This document shows, in pieces, positions 25,933-34,918 of a stretch of DNA of 44,439 nucleotides. The stretch comes from Granulicella sp. (GTDB taxonomy: Bacteria; Acidobacteriota; Terriglobia; Terriglobales; Acidobacteriaceae). The notes under the pieces are model-generated. The model was not told the origin of the DNA and did no database searches. It saw only the letters and a list, made by a program, of their open reading frames with translations. The stretch lies in assembly GCA_027365345.1 (NCBI GenBank), contig DAHXNO010000182.1, forward strand, positions 1 through 44,439. Direction: 5' to 3'. Position numbers and translations under genes: made by a program. Within the stretch, counting starts at the first letter, position 1. The number at the start of each line of letters is the position of its first letter.

Positions 25933-26343
25933 TTGTTTTGTCCCGGCATTGGATGGATTGGGTTGGCAGGATACCGGTGTGGGCTTTGCGTGCAGATTTT
26001 GTGGAGATGTTCATAAGGTACGTTCATCGGTCTGCTTCGAGGCTGGTTTGACGGATAGAATCCTACGCAGCCGGAATCGGCTTTTGGAGGGCCGCGCAAG
26101 AATTTTTGTGCTTTGGTTGCGCTACTTTTTGACATTGCGACGGGAGGAGATTGTTGCGTGTTTGTTCCCATAGCATTGCCGGGCTTTCGGCCCTTTGATG
26201 CCCGGCTTGTTGATGCCCGGCATGCGGGCGCAGACGATCCGGCCCGCGGCATGCGGACTGTCCGATGATGCCCATGGGCTGATGGGCGGGGCGCGGAGCG
26301 CGGCTCCGCACGGGATGACAGAATTAGATGGGGGAAAGAGACG
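25933..26343. other. Intergenic region with direct and inverted repeats
   Basis: About 410 bp with no supported gene. It contains TTGATGCCCGGC twice (26195-26206 and 26210-26221), the palindrome GCCCATGGGC around 26270, and the hairpin GCGGAGC-GCG-GCTCCGC (26293-26309), which is close to the start of the next gene. These may be remnants of a small repeat element or regulatory sites. Confidence 0.5.
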
Positions 26344-28560
26344 ATGAGGAAGATTTGCTGGGTTGCAGGCTGTGCGCTGCTGGCTGGTGTTTTGCCGCAG
26401 AGCGCCAGCGCGGCTTCGCCGCAGACGGTTGGGCAGCCGCCGGATAGCCGGCTGATCTTCCAGACCAGCCAAGCCTGGTCGCCGCGCACCAATATCAATG
26501 CCGACACCGTGATGGTGTATGGCATAGACGACACGACCGCGGCGCGCATCCGCTCCTGGCGCGAGCATGGCTATCGGGTGGCGGTGATGACTGGCGTGGC
26601 GTGGGGCCGGTATGCGCCGTATCTGCGCGGCGACTTTGACGGCAAACAGCACTGGGACGAGACCCAGCAGGAGGCAAGCGGGAAGCTGATTCTGCACAGC
26701 GGACGCGATGTACCCTATATTTCGCCCAGCATCTCGTATGGCCGCTACCTGGCCCAAGGTGTGGAGGCTGCGTTGGACGCCGGGGCTGAGGCGATTTATC
26801 TGGAAGAGCCGGAGTTCTGGGCGCGGGCTGGATGGAGCGATAGCTTCAAGAACTCCTGGCAGAGTTATTACCACCAGCCGTGGCAGCCACCCGACAGTTC
26901 GGCGGACGCTCAGTACCGCGCCTCCAAGCTGAAGTACTACCTCTACCGGCGGGCGCTGAAGCAGGTCTTCGACTCTGTGCGGCGTTACGGGGTGAAGCAT
27001 CATCGGGTGATTCCGTGCTATGTAGCGACGCACTCGCTGATCAACTACGCACAATGGGCGATTGTGAGCCCGGAGTCGTCACTGCTTGGGGTGGGCGCGG
27101 ATGGCTACATAGCCCAAGTGTGGACGGGAACTTCGCGCGTGCCCAACGTCTATGACGGCGTGCGCAAAGAGCGGACGTTCGAGACGGCCTTTCTGGAGTA
27201 CGGAGCGTTGCAGAATATCGCTCGATCGTCGGGCAAGCGCATCTGGTACCTGAATGATCCCATTGAGGATAATCCGAATCTCTCCTGGGTGGATTACCGC
27301 AGCCACTGGGAGAGCACGCTGACGGCATCGCTGTTGCAGCCGGTGGTGGCGCGCTATGAAGTTCTGCCGTGGCCGGAGCGGATCTTTGGACCCAATGGCC
27401 GGCACATGGCGGAGACGCCGAGCGCCTCCGATCCGAAGCCGGCAAAGATTCCTATTCCGCATGCGTATGAGACGGAGTTGCAGACGGTGTTTCACGCGCT
27501 GGGGCAGATGCGGCAGCCAGCGGAGGCGGTGCACTGGGAGTCGGCTGGAACGGAAGGGATCGGTGTGCTGGTCTCTGATACGTTGATGTTTGAGCGCGCC
27601 GCGCCGGATCCTTCCGACCCGAACTTGGGCCAGTTCTACGGATTGGCGCTGCCGCTGCTGATGCATGGGATGCCCGTGGAGCCGGTGCAGATTGAGAGCA
27701 CGTACAGCAGATCCGCGCCGGGATTTTTGAGGCGCTACAAGATGCTGCTGCTGACCTATGATGGCCAGAAGCCGCCCTCGCCGGCGTTTGACACGGCGTT
27801 GGCCGCCTGGGTGCGAGCGGGCGGAGCGCTGGTGATGCTGGACGACGACAAAGACCCTTACAATCAAGCAACGGACTGGTGGAACTCCGATGGCCGGCAC
27901 TATGCGACTCCGCGGGATGCGCTGTTTGAGACGCTGGGTTTGAATCCAGCAGCGACAGGCTTGCACGGGGTGGGCAAGGGCTTGGTTTTGTTCGAGCCGC
28001 AGAGTCCCGCGGCGCTGACGTATTCTCCCCAAGGCGCGGCGACGGTTCTGGGTTATGTGAGGGCGGCAGCCGAGGCTATTCATCTGCCTATCAAGGAGAC
28101 GGACACGCTGATCCTGCGGCGCGGGCCGTTTGTGATTGCGGCGGGGCTGGACAGGGAGCCTGGCGACCCGGCTGGAGACGGGGCGCGGCCAAAGATGGTG
28201 CGGGGCGACTTGATTGATCTGTTTGACCCGGATTTGAAGGAGAGCAGCGCGGTTGCCGTTACCCCTGGTACTCGCGCAGTGCTGCTGGATGTGAGTTACT
28301 TCAAGTCTTCCACGCCGCGCGTTCTGGCGGCCGCGGCAAGAGTTATGGACGAGCACGCCACAGCACGCAGCTTGAGCTTCGAGGCCGAAGGGATCGATCA
28401 GACGCAGGCTGTGGTGCGGATTCTGGCCCCGAGCGCGCCGCGCTCCGTGACGCTGGACGGAAAGCCACTTGATCCAGGCGAGATACAGCAAGCGGGCCGT
28501 ACGCTGCTGCTGCGCTTTGACAACACCGCTGCCCCAGAGAAGATTCAGGTTTTGTTTTGA
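26344..28560 (+). CDS. Large secreted protein of unknown family, putative glycosidase-like three-domain architecture
   Basis: 738 residues. ATG 26344 follows a GGGGGAAAGAGA site. Residues 1-24 form a Sec signal peptide ending QSASAA. Residues about 30-340 have TIM-barrel character, with alternating hydrophobic strands and acidic motifs such as EAIYLEEPEFWARAGW and YLNDPIEDNPNLSW. Residues about 410-520 (LLMHGMPVEPVQIEST, MLLLTYDGQKPPSP, WVRAGGALVMLDDD) look like the flavodoxin/GATase-like domain found after the barrel in GH42-type enzymes. The last 150 residues look like a beta-sandwich ending in VTLDGKPLDPGE. I do not recognise a characterised family. An extracellular carbohydrate-active role is inference from architecture only. 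It is transcribed alone. Confidence 0.75.
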   Translation: MRKICWVAGCALLAGVLPQSASAASPQTVGQPPDSRLIFQTSQAWSPRTNINADTVMVYGIDDTTAARIRSWREHGYRVAVMTGVAWGRYAPYLRGDFDGKQHWDETQQEASGKLILHSGRDVPYISPSISYGRYLAQGVEAALDAGAEAIYLEEPEFWARAGWSDSFKNSWQSYYHQPWQPPDSSADAQYRASKLKYYLYRRALKQVFDSVRRYGVKHHRVIPCYVATHSLINYAQWAIVSPESSLLGVGADGYIAQVWTGTSRVPNVYDGVRKERTFETAFLEYGALQNIARSSGKRIWYLNDPIEDNPNLSWVDYRSHWESTLTASLLQPVVARYEVLPWPERIFGPNGRHMAETPSASDPKPAKIPIPHAYETELQTVFHALGQMRQPAEAVHWESAGTEGIGVLVSDTLMFERAAPDPSDPNLGQFYGLALPLLMHGMPVEPVQIESTYSRSAPGFLRRYKMLLLTYDGQKPPSPAFDTALAAWVRAGGALVMLDDDKDPYNQATDWWNSDGRHYATPRDALFETLGLNPAATGLHGVGKGLVLFEPQSPAALTYSPQGAATVLGYVRAAAEAIHLPIKETDTLILRRGPFVIAAGLDREPGDPAGDGARPKMVRGDLIDLFDPDLKESSAVAVTPGTRAVLLDVSYFKSSTPRVLAAAARVMDEHATARSLSFEAEGIDQTQAVVRILAPSAPRSVTLDGKPLDPGEIQQAGRTLLLRFDNTAAPEKIQVLF

Positions 28561-28788
28561 AGCAGGCTTTCCAGGAGCAGAGGATGGATTGTCGGCAGGC
28601 TTGAACTTTGGTTGCGGGATGAAGCGAGCTTTTATCTTTGCAGGCTATGCGCTTCATTGCGTGCTATGCGCGTGGTTGCAAGCTGCGGGTTTGATTGCAG
28701 GGTGCGGGGTGAGCACGGTCCAGTTCAGGGCGATTACGCAGGTGTGCGGGCGCGGGTTGAGCAGATTCGCCGTATTCCAGCCTTTCTG

Positions 28789-29817
28789 CTAGCGAACGGG
28801 AACGTGGGTGGCGAGCAGATTCCGGATGCCGTCCTGGTAGGACGGCATAGCGGACAGAGGATGGAAGTCCCAGGAGGTGATGGTTGCGTTCTGGGCGGAG
28901 TTCTTGAGCAAAAACAGACGCATTGTGAGGTGGTATTCCATGTGAGAGAAGACCCAATGGTCATCGCCCAGGTCGGTCTGCTCCAACTCCAGCGTGCCCC
29001 CGGGATAGATCCTGGCTACGAGGCCAAAGCCCATATCCACGGGTTGAAGAATGTGTCCCTGGATTCGGGTGAGGTAGTGGGTTCGGGCGTCGATCCAGAC
29101 GCGTCCTTCGAGTCCCAGCAATGCATTGGTGACCATGGTGGTCGGATGAAAGGAAGGATTGGGGCGGAAGTCCAACACGATTTGTGGCCCAGAGGCGTTA
29201 TTGGGTTGCGGTTGCCCAGGAGTGTAGCTAAAGAGCATAGCCTGCGGCATGAGCACAACGAGATGGAGGATCTCCGAGCGCAACTTGTCATCTTTGCTGC
29301 GATGCCAAAGAGACTTGGATGGATCGGCGAGTTCCTGTTGCAGGCGGGAGATCTCGGCCGCATTCTGGGCGGCGGTGATCGGCTTGCCATTGCTCTGGAT
29401 GAGGCGGGTTACGTTGCCCTGGCGGCTGACGATCACATCTTTTGTGACATAGCCTTTGTCATTTACTTTGGTTTGTTGAAATTGGAGTGGAAGCCGGTTA
29501 GCTGGGGTCAGGAGGATGGTTTCATTGCGCGCCGCCTGCTGAGCCCAGGACAGAGGCGTACCCGACGGCGAAGGGGAGGGGAGCGTTGCCGGACGGGCGG
29601 CCGAGGATGGAAAGACCGGCGGCGGAAAAGAGCCTATGGCTCCGGCGCCAGGAGCTTTGCCAGACGACGCCCAGGACGCGATGCAGGTGGGGAACAGGCT
29701 AGCGGCGAGCAGGCACAGAACCGGTATACTGAAGATCCTGCCGCCGGCAGAGGACGCCGTTACGGCTTTAGCCTGAGAGCCTAGTCCATTTCGAAAAGAA
29801 CGATACTGCCGAAGCAT
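28789..29817 (-). CDS. Secreted hypothetical protein, LolA-like beta-rich fold suspected
   Basis: 342 residues from ATG 29817; a TTG at 29835 would add six. Neither has a clear ribosome-binding site. A hydrophobic segment (FSIPVLCLLAASLFPTCIA, about residues 28-46) after a long n-region should be a signal peptide or anchor. A Pro/Ser-rich linker follows, then a domain with RNETILLTPANRLPLQFQQT, YVTKDVIVSRQGNVTRLI, LEGRVWIDARTHYLTRIQG and VFSHMEYHLTMRLFLLKN. The pattern of paired strands with a residue-rich 'conversion of lipoprotein' style resembles LolA/DUF4292-like envelope proteins common in Acidobacteria. No enzymatic motif is evident. It is convergent with the upstream 738-residue gene and divergent from bactofilin. 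Confidence 0.7.
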   Translation of the reverse strand: MLRQYRSFRNGLGSQAKAVTASSAGGRIFSIPVLCLLAASLFPTCIASWASSGKAPGAGAIGSFPPPVFPSSAARPATLPSPSPSGTPLSWAQQAARNETILLTPANRLPLQFQQTKVNDKGYVTKDVIVSRQGNVTRLIQSNGKPITAAQNAAEISRLQQELADPSKSLWHRSKDDKLRSEILHLVVLMPQAMLFSYTPGQPQPNNASGPQIVLDFRPNPSFHPTTMVTNALLGLEGRVWIDARTHYLTRIQGHILQPVDMGFGLVARIYPGGTLELEQTDLGDDHWVFSHMEYHLTMRLFLLKNSAQNATITSWDFHPLSAMPSYQDGIRNLLATHVPVR

Positions 29818-29978
29818 CACGAGCACTGATCTCAATCATAAGATTCACCTGCTCCATGGTTAGACGCAAGATACCTGCGGAAGGCTGGATGGGAGAAGGG
29901 CTCTGGGTTGATTTATAGTCGGCTTACCAGGTGGGTGCGCGCGTGATGCATCCTTGGCCGCGGAGAGGCCCTTTTTCT

Positions 29979-30359
29979 ATGAATCCAAATGAAGGTGAAA
30001 CCGTTATCGGCCGCGAGATCCACTTTCGCGGTGAAGTTTCCGGGTCTGCCGACCTGATCATCGATGGAGAGGTGGATGGAACGATCCGGCTCTCTGGAGC
30101 GCGCCTTACGGTGCGCGCGGAAGGCCGGGTACGCGCCAGTATCTCTGCCCAGGAGGTGATTATTGCGGGACGGGTGGAGGGCGAGATTCGAGCGCCCGGG
30201 CGGGTGGAGCTGCGCGACGGCTCCGTGGTGCTGGGTGACGTGTGCACGGCTCATCTGTCCATTGAAGACGGGGCTACGGTACGCGGGGCGGTTGACCCTG
30301 CCCGGGCCAACCAGGCGTTCCCCGAAGCGACGGATGGAAGCGCGACCCATCGGGAGTAA
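29979..30359 (+). CDS. Bactofilin (polymer-forming cytoskeletal protein)
   Basis: 126 residues from ATG 29979, giving MNPNEGETVIGREIHFRGEV; longer starts at 29931 and 29946 are in frame but add residues atypical for the family. The core is the bactofilin beta-helix, with short repeats of about 17-18 residues such as GSADLIIDGEVDGTI, ARLTVRAEGRVRASI, QEVIIAGRVEGEI and DGSVVLGDVCTAHL. Bactofilins polymerise without nucleotide and organise cell shape or local wall synthesis at the inner face of the membrane. The C-terminal tail is short and polar. A methyltransferase gene follows 56 bp downstream and may share its transcript. Confidence 0.9.
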   Translation: MNPNEGETVIGREIHFRGEVSGSADLIIDGEVDGTIRLSGARLTVRAEGRVRASISAQEVIIAGRVEGEIRAPGRVELRDGSVVLGDVCTAHLSIEDGATVRGAVDPARANQAFPEATDGSATHRE

Positions 30360-30415
30360 TGCCGTGGGTTGGACCAGAGCAGCGCCTCAGCCGATGAGGC
30401 GTGGAGTGGATTGCC

Positions 30416-31060
30416 ATGTTTGAGATCTTCAAGAGAGAGCGGGGCTCTTCGGCGAAGGCCGCGGACAGGCCTCCGCGCCACTCTCGTGGTTGGATTGAAG
30501 TGCGCAACTATCTGCAAAAGACGCCGTCGTTGCGGGTGCTGGATTTTGGAGCGACTTCGCCGGCGAACATTAATTATTTGACCTCCCGGGGCCACAGCGT
30601 CTATATGGCCAACATCGTGCAGGATTCCACCCGGCCGGAGTGGCTGAAGCCGGCGCAGGGGACCGAGGAGAAGGATGCGCCGCTACAGTTCGATACGGAG
30701 GGGTTCATGGCCGCCAACCTGGACTTCTCCGGCCGCGACTTTGACGTGATTCTGTTGTGGGACACGGTAAATTATCTGCCGCCAGAGATGGCTCCGGCGC
30801 TGTTTGAGCGGTTGCGGAAAGTTCTGCGGCCGGATGGGTTGCTGCTGGCCTTTTTCCACAGCCGCCTGAGTGGCCCGGAGACGGCCTACGCGCGCTTCCA
30901 GCTAAGCGACGCGGACGAGTTGATTGTTCATGAAGGTGGAAACTTCCCGGTGCGCAAGATCTATCAGCCGCGCCAAGTGGAGAAGTTTCTGGAGGGGTAC
31001 AGCAACATGCGCTTTTTTCTGGACAAAGACAATGTGCGCGAGGTGGTTGTCTTCCGGTAA
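30416..31060 (+). CDS. Class I SAM-dependent methyltransferase-like protein
   Basis: 214 residues from ATG 30416, which has GTGGAG upstream; a GTG at 30401 is the alternative. The Rossmann start LRVLDFGATSPANINYL corresponds to motif I of class I methyltransferases, DFDVILLWDTVNYLPPEM to motif IV, and LRKVLRPDGLLLAFFHS to the post-IV strand. The substrate is unknown. The glycine-rich loop is DFGATSPAN rather than the usual DxGxGxG, which weakens the case for SAM binding. It follows bactofilin closely and is closed by a strong bidirectional terminator. Confidence 0.75.
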   Translation: MFEIFKRERGSSAKAADRPPRHSRGWIEVRNYLQKTPSLRVLDFGATSPANINYLTSRGHSVYMANIVQDSTRPEWLKPAQGTEEKDAPLQFDTEGFMAANLDFSGRDFDVILLWDTVNYLPPEMAPALFERLRKVLRPDGLLLAFFHSRLSGPETAYARFQLSDADELIVHEGGNFPVRKIYQPRQVEKFLEGYSNMRFFLDKDNVREVVVFR

Positions 31061-31187
31061 GCGCGTGGCGGGGATGAGGCCGATTTGCCGGGAGGAAGAT
31101 GGCCTTTGGGACTGGATCTTCGACGGCGGCGGGGCGGCTGCATGCTATGGCTGGGACCGTAGGATAACGAGTTGATGGGTTAAATGC

Positions 31188-31222
31188 CCCCGGCCCGATT
31201 GGCGAAACCAATCGGGCCGGGG
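31188..31222. terminator. Bidirectional terminator, 15-bp stem
   Basis: CCCCGGCCCGATTGG (31188-31202), loop CGAAA, CCAATCGGGCCGGGG (31208-31222), flanked by TTAAATGC and CTTTAAA. It is perfectly paired, with T/A-rich sequence on both sides, and lies between the convergent methyltransferase and AT-hook genes, so it can stop transcription from both. Confidence 0.85.
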
Positions 31223-31352
31223 CTTTAAACGCTGAGAGTTTGAACTTGAAAAGCTCAGGCGGGAAATTCAGGCTGGTTTGGAGGCGCGGGTAAAGCATGA
31301 CGCCAGCCTATGAAGCCTGCAAGACCGCCCGGGGAACTACTCTTGCGATGGG

Positions 31353-31676
31353 CTACTTGGCGGCAGCTTCTTTTTTGCCGGCTGCTTTTTTGGCAGCCTT
31401 GGGAGCTGCATTACGGTGTTCCTCCCAGCGGAGTTTCATCGCATCAGCGATCCGTTTGCGGCCTTCAGGGCTGAGGTTGCGCCGTCTGCGGCCACGCTTG
31501 GGTGCGGCGGCCTTTACCTCCGCACGCGCGGCGTTGGTGCTTCCCTTGGGGCGGCCACGGCGCCGCTTTTCTTCTACGGGTGGAGCGCCCTCATTCAAAC
31601 CGATAAGCACTGCACGCGCCTGCTGCAGCGAGGCGATCTTGGCGTCAATTTCAGCAACAATCTTACGAACGTCCAT
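31353..31676 (-). CDS. Basic AT-hook / histone H1-like protein
   Basis: 107 residues. An N-terminal helix (MDVRKIVAEIDAKIASLQQA) is followed by an AT-hook-type core RRRGRPKGS (about residues 38-46), a second basic patch KRGRRRRNLSPEGRKRIADA and a Lys/Ala-rich tail of the histone H1 type (PKAAKKAAGKKEAAAK). The central LSPEGRKRIADAMKLRWEEH is a motif seen in many small bacterial basic proteins. It probably binds AT-rich minor groove or compacts DNA. A ribosome-binding site GAGAGGA precedes the ATG, and a plausible promoter lies upstream at 31742-31771. The SET-domain and EbfC genes are 4-7 kb away. Confidence 0.8.
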   Translation of the reverse strand: MDVRKIVAEIDAKIASLQQARAVLIGLNEGAPPVEEKRRRGRPKGSTNAARAEVKAAAPKRGRRRRNLSPEGRKRIADAMKLRWEEHRNAAPKAAKKAAGKKEAAAK

Positions 31677-32041
31677 TCGTTAATTCCTCTCCAGTGTTGC
31701 CGATCTCTAAGAATAATCCTGAATTGTCCGCAACAACCTAAATTCTATAATTATTCTTCCACAATCTGCAAATATCGAGTGTATTTTTGTGGGATTGGAG
31801 TAGGGGGAAGATTTTGGGAGTGGATGCGCGCCAGAGCCTCTTTTTGCGGATTGTCAGGGGTACAAGTTCCGTCTGAAGGGAAGCCGAGGAAAGCCGCTTC
31901 TTGAGGAACAAGCGTTCCAGAATGGGCGAGCAGGGGCCATGCGGTTGCGCAAGAGGCTGATGAATAGGGTGGTTCGGCGCAACGCCGGTAGTAGGATGAC
32001 GGTTTCCAGATCTTCGACTTTGCAGTGCTAGACTCGAAGCG
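31677..32041. other. Divergent intergenic region with a promoter for the AT-hook gene
   Basis: About 365 bp between the AT-hook gene and lnt. It is more AT-rich near the AT-hook gene, where the promoter listed at 31742-31771 lies. In the half nearest lnt I see no clear element and no supported gene. Confidence 0.5.
31742..31771 (-). promoter_or_regulatory. Candidate sigma70-type promoter of the AT-hook gene
   Basis: On the minus strand TTGCAG (31771-31766) and TAGAAT (31747-31742) are separated by 18 bp, in an AT-rich stretch about 65 bp upstream of the start codon. Confidence 0.4.
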
Positions 32042-33700
32042 ATGCGGTCGATTCCGATGCGGCTTTGGGTGCTGGCTCTGCTGTCTGCTCTGTTGCAGAT
32101 ACTTCCATTTCCCATTGCTGGTCCGGTTCCCATGTGGCGAAGGTTGTTTTGCTGGTTCTGCCTGACGCCTTTGCTGGTTGCGCTGCTCTATCGGGATGGG
32201 GAAGGGCGGCCATTGCGGCTGCGTCAGGGAGCGCTTCTTGGCTATGCGCAAGGGGTGTTGTGGTACGCGGGCAACTGTTACTGGATCTACCGGACGATGC
32301 ATCTCTATGGAGATATTCCGCGGGTTCCGTCGTTGGGAATTCTTTTTCTCTTTGCGCTTTACCTGGGGCTTTACCCGGCGCTGTTTGGGTTTCTGGTTGC
32401 GGTGCTTGGTAGAAGGTACTCGCGGAACCAGGTGCTTTGCGCGGTTCCATTTTTATGGGTAGCGGTGGAGTTGGCGCGAGGGCGCATCACCGGATTTCCG
32501 TGGGATTTGCTGGGGTATACGCAGATTGACAATCCGTTGTTCACGCGGCTGGCTCCGTGGACAGGAGTGATGGGATTGTCGTTTGTGGCAGCGGCGGGGA
32601 ACGCGCTGTGGCTGCTTCGTCCGGAGGCGGCGAGGCGAGGAGTGGGTAGCGGTGAGAGAGCCAAGCGAGGGTTGGATGCGTGGATCCGGTTTTCAGGGGT
32701 GGTGGTAGCTGCCGGGTTGGTAGCCGTTGCGATGATGGAGACGATGAGAGGGGCAGGAAAGGCGGCAGAGCCAGCTCCGCAGGTGGCCACGCTGCTGCAA
32801 GAGAATCTGAGCGTGGGAAGTGAGGCTGCGGGTGAGAGTGAGAGCAAGGAGCAGATGCTTGCATCGTTCTCCGAGCTAAGTTTGCGACCTACATTTTCCA
32901 TTACCGAGCGGGAGCAGAGACTTTATGGGGCCAGGCCGGGGGAGTCTTCGCGGGTGATCATCTGGCCGGAGGCTCCGACGGATTTTGTAGACACGGATCC
33001 GGTGTTGCGGAGAGCTATGGGAAAGCTGGCGGTTGAGGCCAGGGCAGCGGTGATTGTGAATGATGTGACTGTGGCTGGATATGCGAATGGCGAGCCGAAG
33101 TTGTATAACTCCGCCAGCTTTTTCCGGCCCGACGGCTCCTATGCGGGCCGTTACGACAAGATGCATCTGGTGCCGTTTGGCGAGTATGTGCCGTACAAGC
33201 CTCTGTTTTTCTTTGCCGGTAGCCTGCTGGACGGGCTGCTGTTTGTTCCGGGAGTTCACCGTTCGGTGTTTGAGGTTGGCGGCAAGGAGTATGGGGTTTT
33301 TATCTGTTACGAGTCGATCTTTGGCGATGAGCTGAGGCACTTTCCGATGGAGGGTGCTCAGGTGCTGGTGAATATCTCCGACGACGGATGGTATGGGGAC
33401 ACAAGTGCTCCGTGGGAGCACCTGGATATGGTTCGCATGCGCGCGATTGAAGACGATCGCTGGGTGCTGCGCGCGACGAATACGGGCGTGACGGCGGTGA
33501 TTGACCCGGAGGGGCGCGTGGTGCGCACGATTCCGCGTCACATCCGGGCGTCCGTCCAGGTTCCTTTTGGCTTTTGCAGCGATGTTACCTTTTATAGCCG
33601 CCATGGAGACTGGTTTGCATGGATTTGCGTGGTGATGAGCTGCATGCTGGTTGTGGCTGGTGAACGAGGAGAGCGAAGGATTTCGAGGAAGGCGATGTAG
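32042..33700 (+). CDS. lnt: Apolipoprotein N-acyltransferase
   Basis: 552 residues with about six N-terminal membrane segments, then a periplasmic nitrilase domain and a final membrane helix. The catalytic triad is visible: Glu in IIWPEAPTDF, Lys in YDKMHLVPFGEYVP and Cys in FICYESIFGDE. Lnt transfers the third acyl chain to the N-terminal cysteine of lipoproteins in the inner membrane, the last step before Lol export in Gram-negative bacteria. The start at 32042 has a poor ribosome-binding site; ATG 32057 is an alternative. prfB follows 40 bp downstream, so co-transcription is likely. Confidence 0.95.
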   Translation: MRSIPMRLWVLALLSALLQILPFPIAGPVPMWRRLFCWFCLTPLLVALLYRDGEGRPLRLRQGALLGYAQGVLWYAGNCYWIYRTMHLYGDIPRVPSLGILFLFALYLGLYPALFGFLVAVLGRRYSRNQVLCAVPFLWVAVELARGRITGFPWDLLGYTQIDNPLFTRLAPWTGVMGLSFVAAAGNALWLLRPEAARRGVGSGERAKRGLDAWIRFSGVVVAAGLVAVAMMETMRGAGKAAEPAPQVATLLQENLSVGSEAAGESESKEQMLASFSELSLRPTFSITEREQRLYGARPGESSRVIIWPEAPTDFVDTDPVLRRAMGKLAVEARAAVIVNDVTVAGYANGEPKLYNSASFFRPDGSYAGRYDKMHLVPFGEYVPYKPLFFFAGSLLDGLLFVPGVHRSVFEVGGKEYGVFICYESIFGDELRHFPMEGAQVLVNISDDGWYGDTSAPWEHLDMVRMRAIEDDRWVLRATNTGVTAVIDPEGRVVRTIPRHIRASVQVPFGFCSDVTFYSRHGDWFAWICVVMSCMLVVAGERGERRISRKAM

Positions 33701-33740
33701 CCGCCGGGAGGGAGCACCGGATTCCGGGTAAACTATATCC

Positions 33741-34869
33741 ATGCTGAGTGATCTTGAGTTTTCCTACTCCCCGGTCCGCGAGAAGGTGCGTGAACTGCGG
33801 GAGTATCTTTGACGCGCCCCGCCTAAAAACTGAGTTGGCCGCCGTGGAAGAGAAGATCTCCGACCCTTCCATTTGGGCTGATGCGGCGAAGTCGCAGCCG
33901 CTGATGCGCGAGCGCAAGCGGCTGGAGACGCTGCTGGCCGATGAGGCGGAGCTGGAACGGCGCTCAGCGGATATTGAGGCTTACTTTGAGCTAGCCCGTG
34001 AAGGCGAGGACACCGAAGGCGATCTGAAGCGGGAGATTCCGGCGCTGCTGGAGTTTGCCGACAAGCTGGAGAGCAAGACGATGCTCTCCGGCGAGACCGA
34101 TCCGCTGCCTGCGATTGTGACCGTGCATCCGGGGGCGGGAGGGACAGAGAGCCAGGATTGGGCCGAGATGCTGATGCGAATGTACCTTCGCTGGGGCGAG
34201 CGGCAGGGGTTCAAGGTCGAGATCAATGAGATTCAGGATGGCGATGAGGCGGGCATCAAGTCCGCTACCTTCACCATCGCCGGGGAGTTTGCGTTTGGGT
34301 TGCTCAACGGCGAGACCGGCGTACACCGGCTGGTGCGCATTTCGCCGTTTGATTCCGCCAAGCGCCGCCACACCAGCTTTGCGAGCGTGTTTGTCTCGCC
34401 AGAGATTGACGATACGATTGTGATCGATATCAAGCCCGAAGATCTGCGGATCGACACGTACCGCTCCGGCGGCAAGGGCGGGCAGCATGTGAATACGACC
34501 GACTCCGCGGTGCGGATTACGCATATTCCTACGGGGATTGTGACCGGCTGCCAGAATGAGCGCTCGCAGCACAAGAACAAGGATCGGGCGATGAAGATGA
34601 TGCGCTCCAAGCTCTATGAGTATGAGCTGGAGAAGAAGAAGGAGATCAGCCGCAAGGTGGAGGATTCCAAGCTGGACATCAAGTTTGGCTCGCAGATTCG
34701 CAGTTATGTGCTGCAGCCGTACCGCATGGCCAAAGACCTGCGCACGCGGGTGGAGGTGGGCGATGTGGACAAGGTTCTGGATGGAGATCTGGAGCCGTTT
34801 ATCCGGGGCTATCTGCGGATGCGCAGGGAGGGCGGAGTTCCGGCTCCGGTGGTGGAGGACGAGGAGTAG
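33741..34869 (+). CDS. prfB: Peptide chain release factor 2, with programmed +1 frameshift
   Basis: Translation starts at ATG 33741 (MLSDLEFSYSPVREKVRELR...) and meets an in-frame TGA at 33810-33812 after 23 codons. The site is CTT-TGA-C with GGGAG just upstream. Reading on in the +1 frame from GAC 33811 gives DAPRLKTELAAVEEKI and the full RF2, 375 residues in total, normal for the family. The anticodon-like motif ISPFDSAKR and the hydrolysis motif GGKGGQHVNTTDS are intact. RF2 terminates at UGA and UAA; the UGA in its own message makes synthesis autoregulated. An uninterrupted frame beginning at 33748 would lack the proper N-terminus and is not the real start. Confidence 0.95.
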
Positions 34870-34918
34870 GTCGGCTGGTGGGTTGCTGACGCCTGGCAGG
34901 CTACTGACGCGAGTGCGA

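Noticed and set aside
27079-28491. 470-codon open frame antisense to the 738-residue secreted protein
   Set aside because: Arg/His/Gln-rich composition without domain or start signal; the sense frame has a signal peptide and folded-protein pattern.
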